NCBI GenBank assembly: GCA_948847595.1
Contig: CAQOGY010000001.1
Coordinates: 186,001-250,000, forward strand
DNA length: 64,000 nucleotides
Direction: 5' to 3'
Source: an uncultured Bacteroides sp.
GTDB lineage: Bacteria > Bacteroidota > Bacteroidia > Bacteroidales > Bacteroidaceae
Below the pieces are notes generated by a model. The model had not been told where the DNA came from, made no database searches, and worked only from the letters and a program-made list of their open reading frames with translations. Below, piece by piece: positions 35,567-43,309 of the stretch (the first letter of the stretch is position 1; the number at the start of each line of letters is the position of its first letter). Made by a program: the position numbers and the translations under genes.

Positions 35567-37726
35567 TTATTCTACGATTGTCATTTCGTTAATCAGATGT
35601 CCGCAGTTGCCCAATTTCTCAAGGATGAACAGGACATAACGGATATCCAGGTTGATACAGCGTTGCAGGTTGTTGTCGAAGTTAATATCACCACTCAACG
35701 ATTCCCAGTTACCGTCAAAAGCACAACCGATCAGTTCTCCGTTTTCGTTCAATACCGGGCTGCCGGAGTTACCACCGGTAATGTCGTTGGTAGAGAGGAA
35801 GCAAACAGGCATATCTCCGTTCGGTAAAGCATAACGTCCGTAATCCTTCTTTTCTATCAGTTCTTTCAGTTTGGCAGGTACAACAAATTCACGGTCTTCC
35901 GGGTTTTCTTTTTCAAGAATACCTTTGGTAGTAGTGTAATAGTTGTAGTGTACACCGTCTTTCGGGTCATAAGGTTTCACGTTACCATAAGTCAGGCGAA
36001 TGGTAAAGTTAGCATCCGGATAAGAAGGTACAGGCAGTTTCATTTCGCCAAGGCCACGGATATAGGTCTTGTGCAGCAAGGCGAGTTCCTGATCCATATC
36101 TTTCAGTTGTGAAACGATTTGCTCGAACAAGTCATATTTAGATTGGCAATATTGTAAAGCCAGGTCGTTGTCGATAGCTTTCACTGTCGGCTTTTTGATG
36201 AACTTTTCAAAGTTTTCACGGTTGGCGAAGATAGAGTTGTCATACATATCGTCGATAAACTTGTCATAGTCGCCTTTGTATTTCTGTTCGATCACCTTGT
36301 AGATAGACGGACGCTGGTCAGCCGGAATCATTTCTGCGTAAAGCGGGAACAGAGCTTTGGCTACCTTACGGTCTACTTCGTGGTCGTAGTCCTTATTATG
36401 TATACCGTCATAGGTTTCTTTCAGAGCTTCTATGCGTGCGTTGATTAAAGAGTCGTTCTTTTCTACTAGTGCTTCCCGTGTTTTGGATAATAGGGTACTA
36501 CCGAATTCGATAGCGCCGAAGAATGTTTCTCTTAAACAAGTGAACTGATAGTTGAGAGGAGCGGTTTTAGCTACCAGGTCATCTATTTTCTTTACTACCT
36601 CTGCGTATTCGGCATTGTTCTTTGCTTTGGCAAATTCTGCGAATTTAGCTTCCTGCGCAGCCTTTGTACCCAGCACGTCATTATCAATAATCGCTTTGTT
36701 CATTCCGATGGAGTTCTTCCAGTAGTTGCTGGAACCGGCATACTTGTTGGCATACTGGATACGGATTTTGTCGCTGGCATTCATTACTTCTTTCAGGACA
36801 GCCAGGCGGGCACCCCGGATACGGATACGCGGTTCGTTTTCAGATTCCATACGTTCTTTTACTTCCGATACAGTCAGATAACGACTTGTACTTCCGGGGA
36901 ATCCCATGATCATTGCATAATCTCCTTCTTTCAGACCTTTGATGGAGATAGACAAATGTTTCTTGGTTTTCAGAGGAGTATTGTCTGCACTGTATTCTGC
37001 CGGTTCACCATTAGCATCTGCATAGATACGGAACATGGAGAAGTCACCTGTGTGACGCGGCCACATCCAGTTATCCGTTTCACCGCCGAACTTACCGATA
37101 GAAGAAGGCGGTGCGGCAACCATACGTACGTCCGGATATATTTTCTTATAAAACAGATAGAATTTATTTCCGGCATAGAACGGAAGTGCTTGCGGCACAA
37201 TTCCTTTTTTATCTTTCAGATCACTTTTAGAGTAAAGTTCTTCTGCCAGTTTCTGAAGAAACGCACCTGTGAATGATTCTGATTCGGTGATTTCTTTAGC
37301 GGCGATTTTTGCGTTGACAATATCGGTAATATCTTCAATACGTTCGATAAAGGTGAATTTTAGCCCCGGAGTAGGAAGTTCCTTATCTCGGGAAGTAGCC
37401 CAGAAACCGTCGGTCAGATAATCGTGTTCAACGCTGCTGTGTTGTTGGATGGAAGCATAACCACAGTGATGGTTTGTCAGGATCAGACCTTCCGGTGAGA
37501 TGATTTCTCCCGTACATCCCCCACCGAATATGCCGACAGCATCCTTTAGAGATACACCGTTGGGATTATATAAATCTTGGGCTTCCAACTTTAAACCTTG
37601 TTTTTTCATCATATCTATGGAATGTTGCTGCTGCATCAGTTGCAATAACCACATACCTTCATCCGCCTTGGCGGAACATACGATCAGCGCAGTCAGCGCC
37701 AATAAATAAAGTCTTAGTCTATTCAT
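35567..37726 (-). CDS. dpp7: S46 dipeptidyl peptidase, DPP7-like (hydrophobic P1 specificity)
   Basis: 719 residues with signal peptide (about 1-21), same S46 architecture as its downstream paralogue: TNHHCGY (His about 87), PSSIGKFGGETDNWMWPRH, and TGGNSGSPV with Ser654. Here the specificity residue 18 positions after the Ser is Gly672, as in DPP7, which accepts hydrophobic and broad P1 residues. The two genes have identical length and closely related C termini, consistent with tandem duplication. Together they would cover acidic and hydrophobic dipeptides. 52 bp downstream of the sulfatase maturase gene; the nearest promoter-like motif is imperfect (TATATTTA). Confidence 0.93.
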   Translation of the reverse strand: MNRLRLYLLALTALIVCSAKADEGMWLLQLMQQQHSIDMMKKQGLKLEAQDLYNPNGVSLKDAVGIFGGGCTGEIISPEGLILTNHHCGYASIQQHSSVEHDYLTDGFWATSRDKELPTPGLKFTFIERIEDITDIVNAKIAAKEITESESFTGAFLQKLAEELYSKSDLKDKKGIVPQALPFYAGNKFYLFYKKIYPDVRMVAAPPSSIGKFGGETDNWMWPRHTGDFSMFRIYADANGEPAEYSADNTPLKTKKHLSISIKGLKEGDYAMIMGFPGSTSRYLTVSEVKERMESENEPRIRIRGARLAVLKEVMNASDKIRIQYANKYAGSSNYWKNSIGMNKAIIDNDVLGTKAAQEAKFAEFAKAKNNAEYAEVVKKIDDLVAKTAPLNYQFTCLRETFFGAIEFGSTLLSKTREALVEKNDSLINARIEALKETYDGIHNKDYDHEVDRKVAKALFPLYAEMIPADQRPSIYKVIEQKYKGDYDKFIDDMYDNSIFANRENFEKFIKKPTVKAIDNDLALQYCQSKYDLFEQIVSQLKDMDQELALLHKTYIRGLGEMKLPVPSYPDANFTIRLTYGNVKPYDPKDGVHYNYYTTTKGILEKENPEDREFVVPAKLKELIEKKDYGRYALPNGDMPVCFLSTNDITGGNSGSPVLNENGELIGCAFDGNWESLSGDINFDNNLQRCINLDIRYVLFILEKLGNCGHLINEMTIVE

Positions 37727-37778
37727 TAATTAAGTGATAAAAGTTAAATATATGATTGTTAATATGTTCTGTTTCTGA

Positions 37779-39020
37779 TTATTCTGCTTTGAATGTTCCG
37801 TTCTTCAGGGCTTCCATAATATTTGCCGGTGGACGTTGGTTCATCAGTTCGTTTTTCATGAAGTCCATGTATGGAGCTACATGCTTGAAGAACTGATAGT
37901 ATCCTTTGCATAAGTAATTCAAGCCGGGTTCGCCTTCCGATGTTTGGCTGAAACGATTCTTCGGACACTCTCCGTTGCAGGCAAAGAGGAATTCACATTC
38001 CTTACATTGAACCGGAAGAGACTGATATTTCATGTTTCCGAAGTTATGCTGGCGTTCGCTATGCATCATTTCCACGAGTGTTTGGTTGTAGATATTTCCC
38101 AATTTATATTCGGGGAACACAAAGTGGTCACAGGAATAAACGTCTCCGTTAAATTCCATCACACCGGCATGTCCACAGGTTTTTGCCATTGTACATACTC
38201 CAGGCTGTTCGCCCATCCAGTTGGCAAGGGTAGAGTCGAATATCTGTATGTAGTAGTTGCCTACATCTTCCTTTACCCATTCGTCAAAAAGAGTACAGAG
38301 GAACTTGCCCCACTGCTCCGGAGTGATTGAGAAGTCAGCCAACGTTCCTTCCTTGTTTTCTGCAAGAGAGGCGAGGTGGCGTCCGTCCTGATGCGGCAGG
38401 ATACGCTCTACGATGGGAGCAAACTGAATATAGTGACAGCCTATCTCTTTGAAGAAATTGTAAAAATCCAGTGGATAGTCGGCATTGAAGTCATTGATAA
38501 CAGCCATTGCATTCCATTCCACTTCATGTTTTTTCAGCAGATTGATGCCCTGCATTACTTTCACAAAAGAAGGTTTTCCCATCTTGTTTTTGCGGTACTC
38601 GTCGTGAAACTCCTGCGGCCCGTCGATAGAGACACCTACCAGCCAGTTGTTGTCGTGGAAAAACTTGCACCATTCATCGGTGAGCATTGTTCCGTTGGTC
38701 TGGATACAGTTGTCAATCGTACGTCCCCGGGCATACTTCTTTTGCAGTTCCATCGCCTTTTTGTAGAAAGAGAGCGGTCGCATCAGCGTTTCTCCCCCGT
38801 GCCAGGTAAAAAGCACCTGCGGCATGGTCTGTGAGTTGATGTACTCGTCGATAAACTTTTCAAGAAGTTCATCGCTCATTACGTGTTTCGGATTGTCTTT
38901 GTATAGATTTGCCTTCTCCAGATAGTAGCAATAATCGCATGCAAGATTGCATACGGCACCTACTGGCTTTACCATCACATAAAGCGGTTTGGCAAAAGGG
39001 GCATAAGTCGATGTTTTCAT
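37779..39020 (-). CDS. chuR: Anaerobic sulfatase-maturing radical SAM enzyme (anSME)
   Basis: 413 residues from ATG 39020; the open frame reaches 39161 but that part has no homology-like sequence and includes the promoter. Oxidises the active-site Ser/Cys of sulfatases to formylglycine in the cytoplasm before export. Radical SAM motif Cys24-x3-Cys28-x2-Cys31 (CNLACDYC), then a SPASM-type C-terminal region with many Cys (CTMAKTCGHAG, YSCDHFVFPEYKLGN, CKECEFLFACNGECPKNRF) for two auxiliary [4Fe-4S] clusters. Closely resembles the B. thetaiotaomicron enzyme BT_0238 from memory. Its visible client in this window is the sulfatase at 30619. Confidence 0.96.
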   Translation of the reverse strand: MKTSTYAPFAKPLYVMVKPVGAVCNLACDYCYYLEKANLYKDNPKHVMSDELLEKFIDEYINSQTMPQVLFTWHGGETLMRPLSFYKKAMELQKKYARGRTIDNCIQTNGTMLTDEWCKFFHDNNWLVGVSIDGPQEFHDEYRKNKMGKPSFVKVMQGINLLKKHEVEWNAMAVINDFNADYPLDFYNFFKEIGCHYIQFAPIVERILPHQDGRHLASLAENKEGTLADFSITPEQWGKFLCTLFDEWVKEDVGNYYIQIFDSTLANWMGEQPGVCTMAKTCGHAGVMEFNGDVYSCDHFVFPEYKLGNIYNQTLVEMMHSERQHNFGNMKYQSLPVQCKECEFLFACNGECPKNRFSQTSEGEPGLNYLCKGYYQFFKHVAPYMDFMKNELMNQRPPANIMEALKNGTFKAE

Positions 39021-39025
39021 AACTG

Positions 39026-39033
39026 CAAAATTA
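39026..39033 (-). promoter_or_regulatory. -7 element for anSME, almost touching the start codon
   Basis: TAATTTTG on the minus strand; only 5 bases separate it from the ATG. The transcript would be leaderless or nearly so. Confidence 0.5.
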
Positions 39034-39129
39034 GGTAATCTAAATGAAAAAAAATCGCTTATACGTATGTTTATAAGGATTATTAAAGAAAAGAGACTTA
39101 CAAGATTTAAATATTGATAAAATGTTTCC

Positions 39130-39156
39130 TTGAATTCTGAATCAGTTGTACCTTTG
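39130..39156 (+). promoter_or_regulatory. Promoter of the DUF4369 gene
   Basis: TACCTTTG (39149-39156), exact TAnnTTTG, 22 bp before the ATG at 39179; TTG at 39130-39132 could be the -33 element with a 16-bp spacer. Confidence 0.6.
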
Positions 39157-39178
39157 CACACAGAATTTTAATGAATAG

Positions 39179-39913
39179 ATGAACGTGAATAAAATTTTGC
39201 CTTTTTTGCTTTTGCTTCCATTTCTGGCTTCTTGCACCAGTAAGTACAAGATTGAAGGAACATCTTCAGTAAACAGTCTGGATGGAAAAATGTTGTATCT
39301 TAAATCCCTGAACGACGGCGAATGGGTAAAACTGGATTCCGCTGAAGTGGTGCATGGAGGATTCTCTATGAAAGGGAAAATAGATTCTGTGCAGATGGTA
39401 ACGCTCTACATGGATAATGAAAGCATCATGCCGATTGTGCTGGAAAAAGGCAAGATTACGGTAACTATCAGCAATACCGACCTGAAAGCAGTGGGTACAC
39501 CTCTGAACGCGGCATTGTATGAGTTCATCGACAAAAGAAATAAGCTGGAAGAAAGCATCGGTGAACTGGAACAGAAAGAAACCCGCATGGTGATGGACGG
39601 TGGCGATCTGGAAGAGATTCATTCACAACTCATGGTGGAAGGCGATTCACTGATGAAAGAAATGAACCAGTATGTAAAAACTTTCATCTCGACCAATTAT
39701 GAGAATGTGCTCGGGCCGAGTGTGTTCATGATGCTTTGCAGTTCCTTGCCATATCCTGTTATGACTCCCCAGATAGATGATATAATAAAAGATGCCCCTT
39801 ATTCTTTTAAGAGTAATAAACTCGTGCGTGAGTTCCTTTCCAAAGCGAAAGAGAATATGAAACTGATAGAAGAGCATCAACGTTTGGAACAAAATACTCC
39901 GGCAAATAAGTAA
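39179..39913 (+). CDS. DUF4369-domain lipoprotein
   Basis: 244 residues, lipobox LASC (Cys19). The N-terminal half is a DUF4369 beta-domain (YKIEGTSSVNSLDGKMLYLKSL; FSMKGKIDSVQMVTLYMDNES; MPIVLEKGKITVTISNTDL) as found at the start of many Bacteroides thioredoxin-like lipoproteins. The C-terminal half is helical (NKLEESIGELEQKETRMV; KENMKLIEEHQRLEQ) and there is no thioredoxin domain, so this is a short form. Function unknown; probably envelope-associated. 42 bp before the TPR regulator gene. Confidence 0.8.
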   Translation: MNVNKILPFLLLLPFLASCTSKYKIEGTSSVNSLDGKMLYLKSLNDGEWVKLDSAEVVHGGFSMKGKIDSVQMVTLYMDNESIMPIVLEKGKITVTISNTDLKAVGTPLNAALYEFIDKRNKLEESIGELEQKETRMVMDGGDLEEIHSQLMVEGDSLMKEMNQYVKTFISTNYENVLGPSVFMMLCSSLPYPVMTPQIDDIIKDAPYSFKSNKLVREFLSKAKENMKLIEEHQRLEQNTPANK

Positions 39914-39918
39914 ACTTT

Positions 39919-39948
39919 GAGTTTTTTGTGTATTTTTGCGCAAAACTC
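39919..39948 (+). terminator. Weak inverted repeat overlapping the next promoter
   Basis: GAGTTTT (39919-39925) and AAAACTC (39942-39948) flank the TATTTTTG element at 39931. Could attenuate readthrough from the DUF4369 gene or be fortuitous. Confidence 0.3.
39931..39938 (+). promoter_or_regulatory. -7 element for the TPR-HTH regulator gene
   Basis: TATTTTTG, exact TAnnTTTG, 17 bp before the ATG at 39956; excludes the upstream TTG start. Confidence 0.55.
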
Positions 39949-39955
39949 AAGAAAA

Positions 39956-41707
39956 ATGAAAACGACTACTTCTGTATTTGCCGCTTTCTTTTTTATTTCT
40001 GCCTTTTTTATTTCGTGTCATAAGGATTCGGATGTCCTCAACAGGACTTTTTCCAAAGTGGAAGAGTATATGGACATCTGCCCGGACACAGCCTTGTATA
40101 TTTTAAATTCAATACCTAATCCGGAAAACCTGCGTGGCAAGGCAGGGGCTGATTATGCGCTGCTGATGACGGAGGCTATGGATAAGAATTATATGAAATT
40201 TAGTTCTGATTCATTGATGGTATTGGCTTTGGAATACTATATGCCGGATAAGCGAGAACCCTTTATGCGTGCAAAGGCTCAGTTTTATTACGGACGGGTG
40301 TTGTTGGAGTCTGATAAGGCCGAAGAAGCCTTGGGCTATTTCCTTTCTGCAAAAGAATACTTTGCAAGTGTCCGAAACGATGAACTACTGGCATTGGTCG
40401 CTGAAGAAACGGGTAAAGTAAAACGAAAACAAAAAATACATACCGAAGCTTTAGAAGATTTTCGGGAGGCATTTGCCATGCACAAACAATTGGGCGATTC
40501 TATGGGAATCGTGCGATCCAGCCTTCATATGGCACGTTCCTTTTTGTTTGAGAATCAGTGGGACAGTAGTTATTATTATTATAAATATGCTTTAGAGTTA
40601 ACTGAACTGAAGAAATATCCATTCGAGATTTCTATTCTGCATGAACTGGGAATATTATACCGTTCAATGGGGAATTTGGATGCTGCCGAACCTTATTTTC
40701 TGTCTGCATATCAGAAAGAAACTGATGAGGAGAAGAAGTATATGGAATGTTTGTCTTTGGGCTATCTGTATATGCAGATGGGAAGAATACAGGATGCACG
40801 GAAATATCTGAAGCTGAGTATGAATGCTACCCATCCATATACACGGATTGATGCTTATACTTATTTGTATTTTTTGGAAAAAGATATTGATAATTTTGAA
40901 GAAGCCATAATTTATCATGAGAAGGCGGATTCCATTACTAATGCGATGGAAAAGGTTAACTCCGGCGAATTGATTGTCCGTTTGCAGAAAGAATATGAGA
41001 AAGTGAAGCTTTGGAATGATAATTTGCGGATGAAGATACAGTATACAAGTTTTGCCTTGTGGAGTGTAGCTTCTTTTCTGATAGTAGCTTTTTGCATGTG
41101 TTATTATTATTGTAAAAATAGGGAACATAAGAATAAAATTATCGAAATTGAATCGCAAATCAAAGAAAATGAGGAACAAATAAAGTGTTATCAGCAGGAA
41201 ATAGATGAAATTCAGAAATCAAAGGAGCGAATGTTGGAAGAGAACAGGATGCTCGAAGAAACCCGACTGAAAGTTGGTGAACTGAATGGTAAAATCATTC
41301 TTTTGAGCATGCAGAATAAGACATTATCGGGACTGCTCAAGGAATTAGGGGGAGAATTGACAGTAGGAACCTCTTCCGAACAATATATATCAGCTTTTCG
41401 TTTATTGCTCGCTATAAGGGAGGGTACGCTGAGAGGTAAATTGTCGGCTGGGGAGCGTTATAAATTATTCAGCTTGTTCGATTTGCTTTACTGTAATTAT
41501 GTAACCCGTTTACTTGAAAAAACTCCTTCGTTGACTAAACGTGATCTTGAAATCTGTTGCTTCCTCAAGTTTGGACTGAATAATGAAGAGCTGGCACGTA
41601 TTTTCCAAACTTCTTCTGACTCTGTAACTAAAGCAAAGGGAAGGTTAAAAGGGCGTTTGGGTATTTCTTCACAAGATGATTTGGCTGTTTATTTGGGCGG
41701 ATTTTGA
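39956..41707 (+). CDS. Membrane-spanning TPR regulator with C-terminal LuxR-like HTH
   Basis: 583 residues from ATG 39956. Layout: signal sequence with lipobox-like FFISC (Cys21), about six TPR units (about 60-335; e.g. ILHELGILYRSMGNLDAAEPYF), a transmembrane helix (about 364-386, FALWSVASFLIVAFCMCYYY), a coiled coil (about 390-450) and a LuxR/GerE-type helix-turn-helix (about 526-570, LTKRDLEICCFLKFGLNNEE then DSVTKAKGRLKGRLG). This predicts a periplasmic or membrane sensor coupled in one chain to a cytoplasmic DNA-binding domain. Target genes are unknown. It shares its orientation with, but probably not the transcript of, the DUF4369 gene. Confidence 0.85.
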   Translation: MKTTTSVFAAFFFISAFFISCHKDSDVLNRTFSKVEEYMDICPDTALYILNSIPNPENLRGKAGADYALLMTEAMDKNYMKFSSDSLMVLALEYYMPDKREPFMRAKAQFYYGRVLLESDKAEEALGYFLSAKEYFASVRNDELLALVAEETGKVKRKQKIHTEALEDFREAFAMHKQLGDSMGIVRSSLHMARSFLFENQWDSSYYYYKYALELTELKKYPFEISILHELGILYRSMGNLDAAEPYFLSAYQKETDEEKKYMECLSLGYLYMQMGRIQDARKYLKLSMNATHPYTRIDAYTYLYFLEKDIDNFEEAIIYHEKADSITNAMEKVNSGELIVRLQKEYEKVKLWNDNLRMKIQYTSFALWSVASFLIVAFCMCYYYCKNREHKNKIIEIESQIKENEEQIKCYQQEIDEIQKSKERMLEENRMLEETRLKVGELNGKIILLSMQNKTLSGLLKELGGELTVGTSSEQYISAFRLLLAIREGTLRGKLSAGERYKLFSLFDLLYCNYVTRLLEKTPSLTKRDLEICCFLKFGLNNEELARIFQTSSDSVTKAKGRLKGRLGISSQDDLAVYLGGF

Positions 41708-41815
41708 TAAATAAAAAATGAATTGTCCGGTTCTATTTTTAAATAGTATTTGTATTTTGTTGATTATTAGTTGTTTAAGTTTTATTCTGTATACTAAATT
41801 TGTCCGGGTGACTTT

Positions 41816-41847
41816 TTTGGCGTTTTTCGATATATGCCGTACTTTTG
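41816..41847 (+). promoter_or_regulatory. Promoter of the glycosyltransferase-like gene
   Basis: TTTG (41816-41819), 20-bp spacer, TACTTTTG (41840-41847): full Bacteroides consensus, 24 bp before the ATG at 41872. Confidence 0.8.
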
Positions 41848-41871
41848 GGCAGACAAAAACCAAATAGCTAT

Positions 41872-42348
41872 ATGAAAAATTTTAATGAGTTATCCGTTAC
41901 TTCTTCTTATAAGGAGAGTAATTTGCAGCTTGTGGAACAGAAAGCCTGCATTGTTGTTGGGATTGCTAATCCCCGTATAAAAATAAGAGTGGAAGTTTTA
42001 TTGAGTGAAAGCCCGGAATATCAAACAATTTATATATCTTCGGGAAGTGAAACAGGTAAGCTGATTGAAGAGGCGGATCTGATTATCGGATCGGGGATTA
42101 CAGCGTATGAAGGGGTGGCGCGCCGGAAACCGGTGATTGTAGTAGGAGATTACGGACTGGGGGGACTGGTTACCCCTGATACATTCCGTAGCCAATATAA
42201 TAACCGTTTTAAAGGTAGGATAAATGGTATGAAAGATGAATCTTTCTCGCTGGAAAGTCTTGAGAAAGAAATAAAGAAGGCTTTTAGCCTGACTTTTCAG
42301 GAATTACAAATGATGTCTAACCAAATTATCACATATCAAAATATCTAA
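41872..42348 (+). CDS. Small glycosyltransferase-like protein (half of a GT-B fold?)
   Basis: 158 residues from ATG 41872; the frame runs upstream to 41845 but the promoter lies there. The segment GKLIEEADLIIGSGITAYEG and the following RRKPVIVVGDYGLGGLV resemble the C-terminal nucleotide-sugar-binding half of GT-B glycosyltransferases (ADxVVG-G--A-EA---GKPVIV). At 158 residues a whole GT-B enzyme does not fit, so it may be a stand-alone subdomain, a remnant with its own promoter, or a different Rossmann-type protein. No signal peptide. Function not assigned. Confidence 0.5.
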   Translation: MKNFNELSVTSSYKESNLQLVEQKACIVVGIANPRIKIRVEVLLSESPEYQTIYISSGSETGKLIEEADLIIGSGITAYEGVARRKPVIVVGDYGLGGLVTPDTFRSQYNNRFKGRINGMKDESFSLESLEKEIKKAFSLTFQELQMMSNQIITYQNI

Positions 42349-42389
42349 ATTTCTAGTTTTAATAATTTAATGCATAAAAACTGGTTAGG

Positions 42390-42419
42390 AATGTGGGGGT
42401 GCGTGAGTATCCCCACATT
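42390..42419. terminator. Bidirectional terminator hairpin
   Basis: AATGTGGGG (42390-42398) pairs with CCCCACATT (42411-42419); 12-base loop. Between converging genes. Confidence 0.75.
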
Positions 42420-42430
42420 TAGTATCCATA

Positions 42431-43189
42431 TCACCGATCTTGATCTTCGTTTTTCACCATACCCTTGTACTTTTCGGGAAGTGCACTTTCAACCGCGGCA
42501 TAAGCCTCTGCCATAGTAGCTTTGATATTATCCATACCTTTTCCTTTGGGTGGAATAGGGTCGTGAATGGTCAGAATCATACGATGACGATGTATCCACT
42601 TCCCTGTACGTGGTAGAATTTCAAATGAACCGTCGATGGTGACAGGCACCACTGCCAACTGTAAATCATCGGCCAACTGGAAAGCTCCTTTCTTGAAATA
42701 TCCCATATGTCCTGTGAAAGTACGTGCCCCTTCCGGAAAAACCACTAAAGAAACCCCGTCTTTCAGAGAGTCTTTTGCCTGTCGGATAGTCTCCAATACT
42801 TTCTTCGGTCCGGAACGGTCGACGAAGATATGCCCTGCACTTTCACAAGCCTTTCCTACGAATGGTAATTTGCGCAGGCTCTTTTTCATCATCCACTTGA
42901 AGTTTCTTCCGATGAAGCCATAGATCAGGAATATATCGAATGACCCCTGATGATTAGGTACGAAGATATAGGACGTTTTGTCATGCAACTTTTCACGCCC
43001 GTGAATTTTCACGGGAATCAACAGGAAAAGACAAATTAATTGTGACCATATTTTTCCCGGATGATATCCCCAGAAGTGGGCTCCACCCAAGAGTGAACCT
43101 ACAATAGTGACGAGTGCCGTGAGGATGGTCAACACTAATAAAATAGGCAAAGCGATGCAAATCTGATAAATATAGTACAGTATCTTCAT
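42431..43189 (-). CDS. plsC: 1-acyl-sn-glycerol-3-phosphate acyltransferase (PlsC family)
   Basis: 252 residues. Transfers an acyl chain to lysophosphatidic acid in membrane phospholipid synthesis. N-terminal hydrophobic helix (about 8-38), catalytic His80-x4-Asp85 (PNHQGSFDIF), and substrate-binding FPEGAR (Glu153-Arg156) with downstream VPVTIDGSFEILPR. Length is normal for the family. Divergent from sbcD, with its own TATATTTG element at 43210. Confidence 0.92.
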   Translation of the reverse strand: MKILYYIYQICIALPILLVLTILTALVTIVGSLLGGAHFWGYHPGKIWSQLICLFLLIPVKIHGREKLHDKTSYIFVPNHQGSFDIFLIYGFIGRNFKWMMKKSLRKLPFVGKACESAGHIFVDRSGPKKVLETIRQAKDSLKDGVSLVVFPEGARTFTGHMGYFKKGAFQLADDLQLAVVPVTIDGSFEILPRTGKWIHRHRMILTIHDPIPPKGKGMDNIKATMAEAYAAVESALPEKYKGMVKNEDQDR

Positions 43190-43209
43190 AGGGTTGGATT
43201 TTTATCCTG

Positions 43210-43217
43210 CAAATATA
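43210..43217 (-). promoter_or_regulatory. -7 element for the acyltransferase gene
   Basis: TATATTTG on the minus strand, 20 bp before the ATG. Confidence 0.55.
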
Positions 43218-43271
43218 CATGATTATTGGTAAAAAAGAGATTCAAATGCCGTTTTATCTTTTCGATTGTGT

Positions 43272-43279
43272 TATTTTTG
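43272..43279 (+). promoter_or_regulatory. -7 element for sbcDC
   Basis: TATTTTTG, exact TAnnTTTG, 30 bp before the sbcD ATG at 43310; it lies within the upstream extension of the reading frame and so fixes the start. Confidence 0.55.
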
Positions 43280-43309
43280 TCTCTTGTTATTAGAGATAGT
43301 TACAAAAAT

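Noticed and set aside
39021..39161. N-terminal extension of the sulfatase maturase
   Set aside because: Hydrophobic low-quality sequence with the promoter inside it; the 413-residue form matches the known enzyme size.
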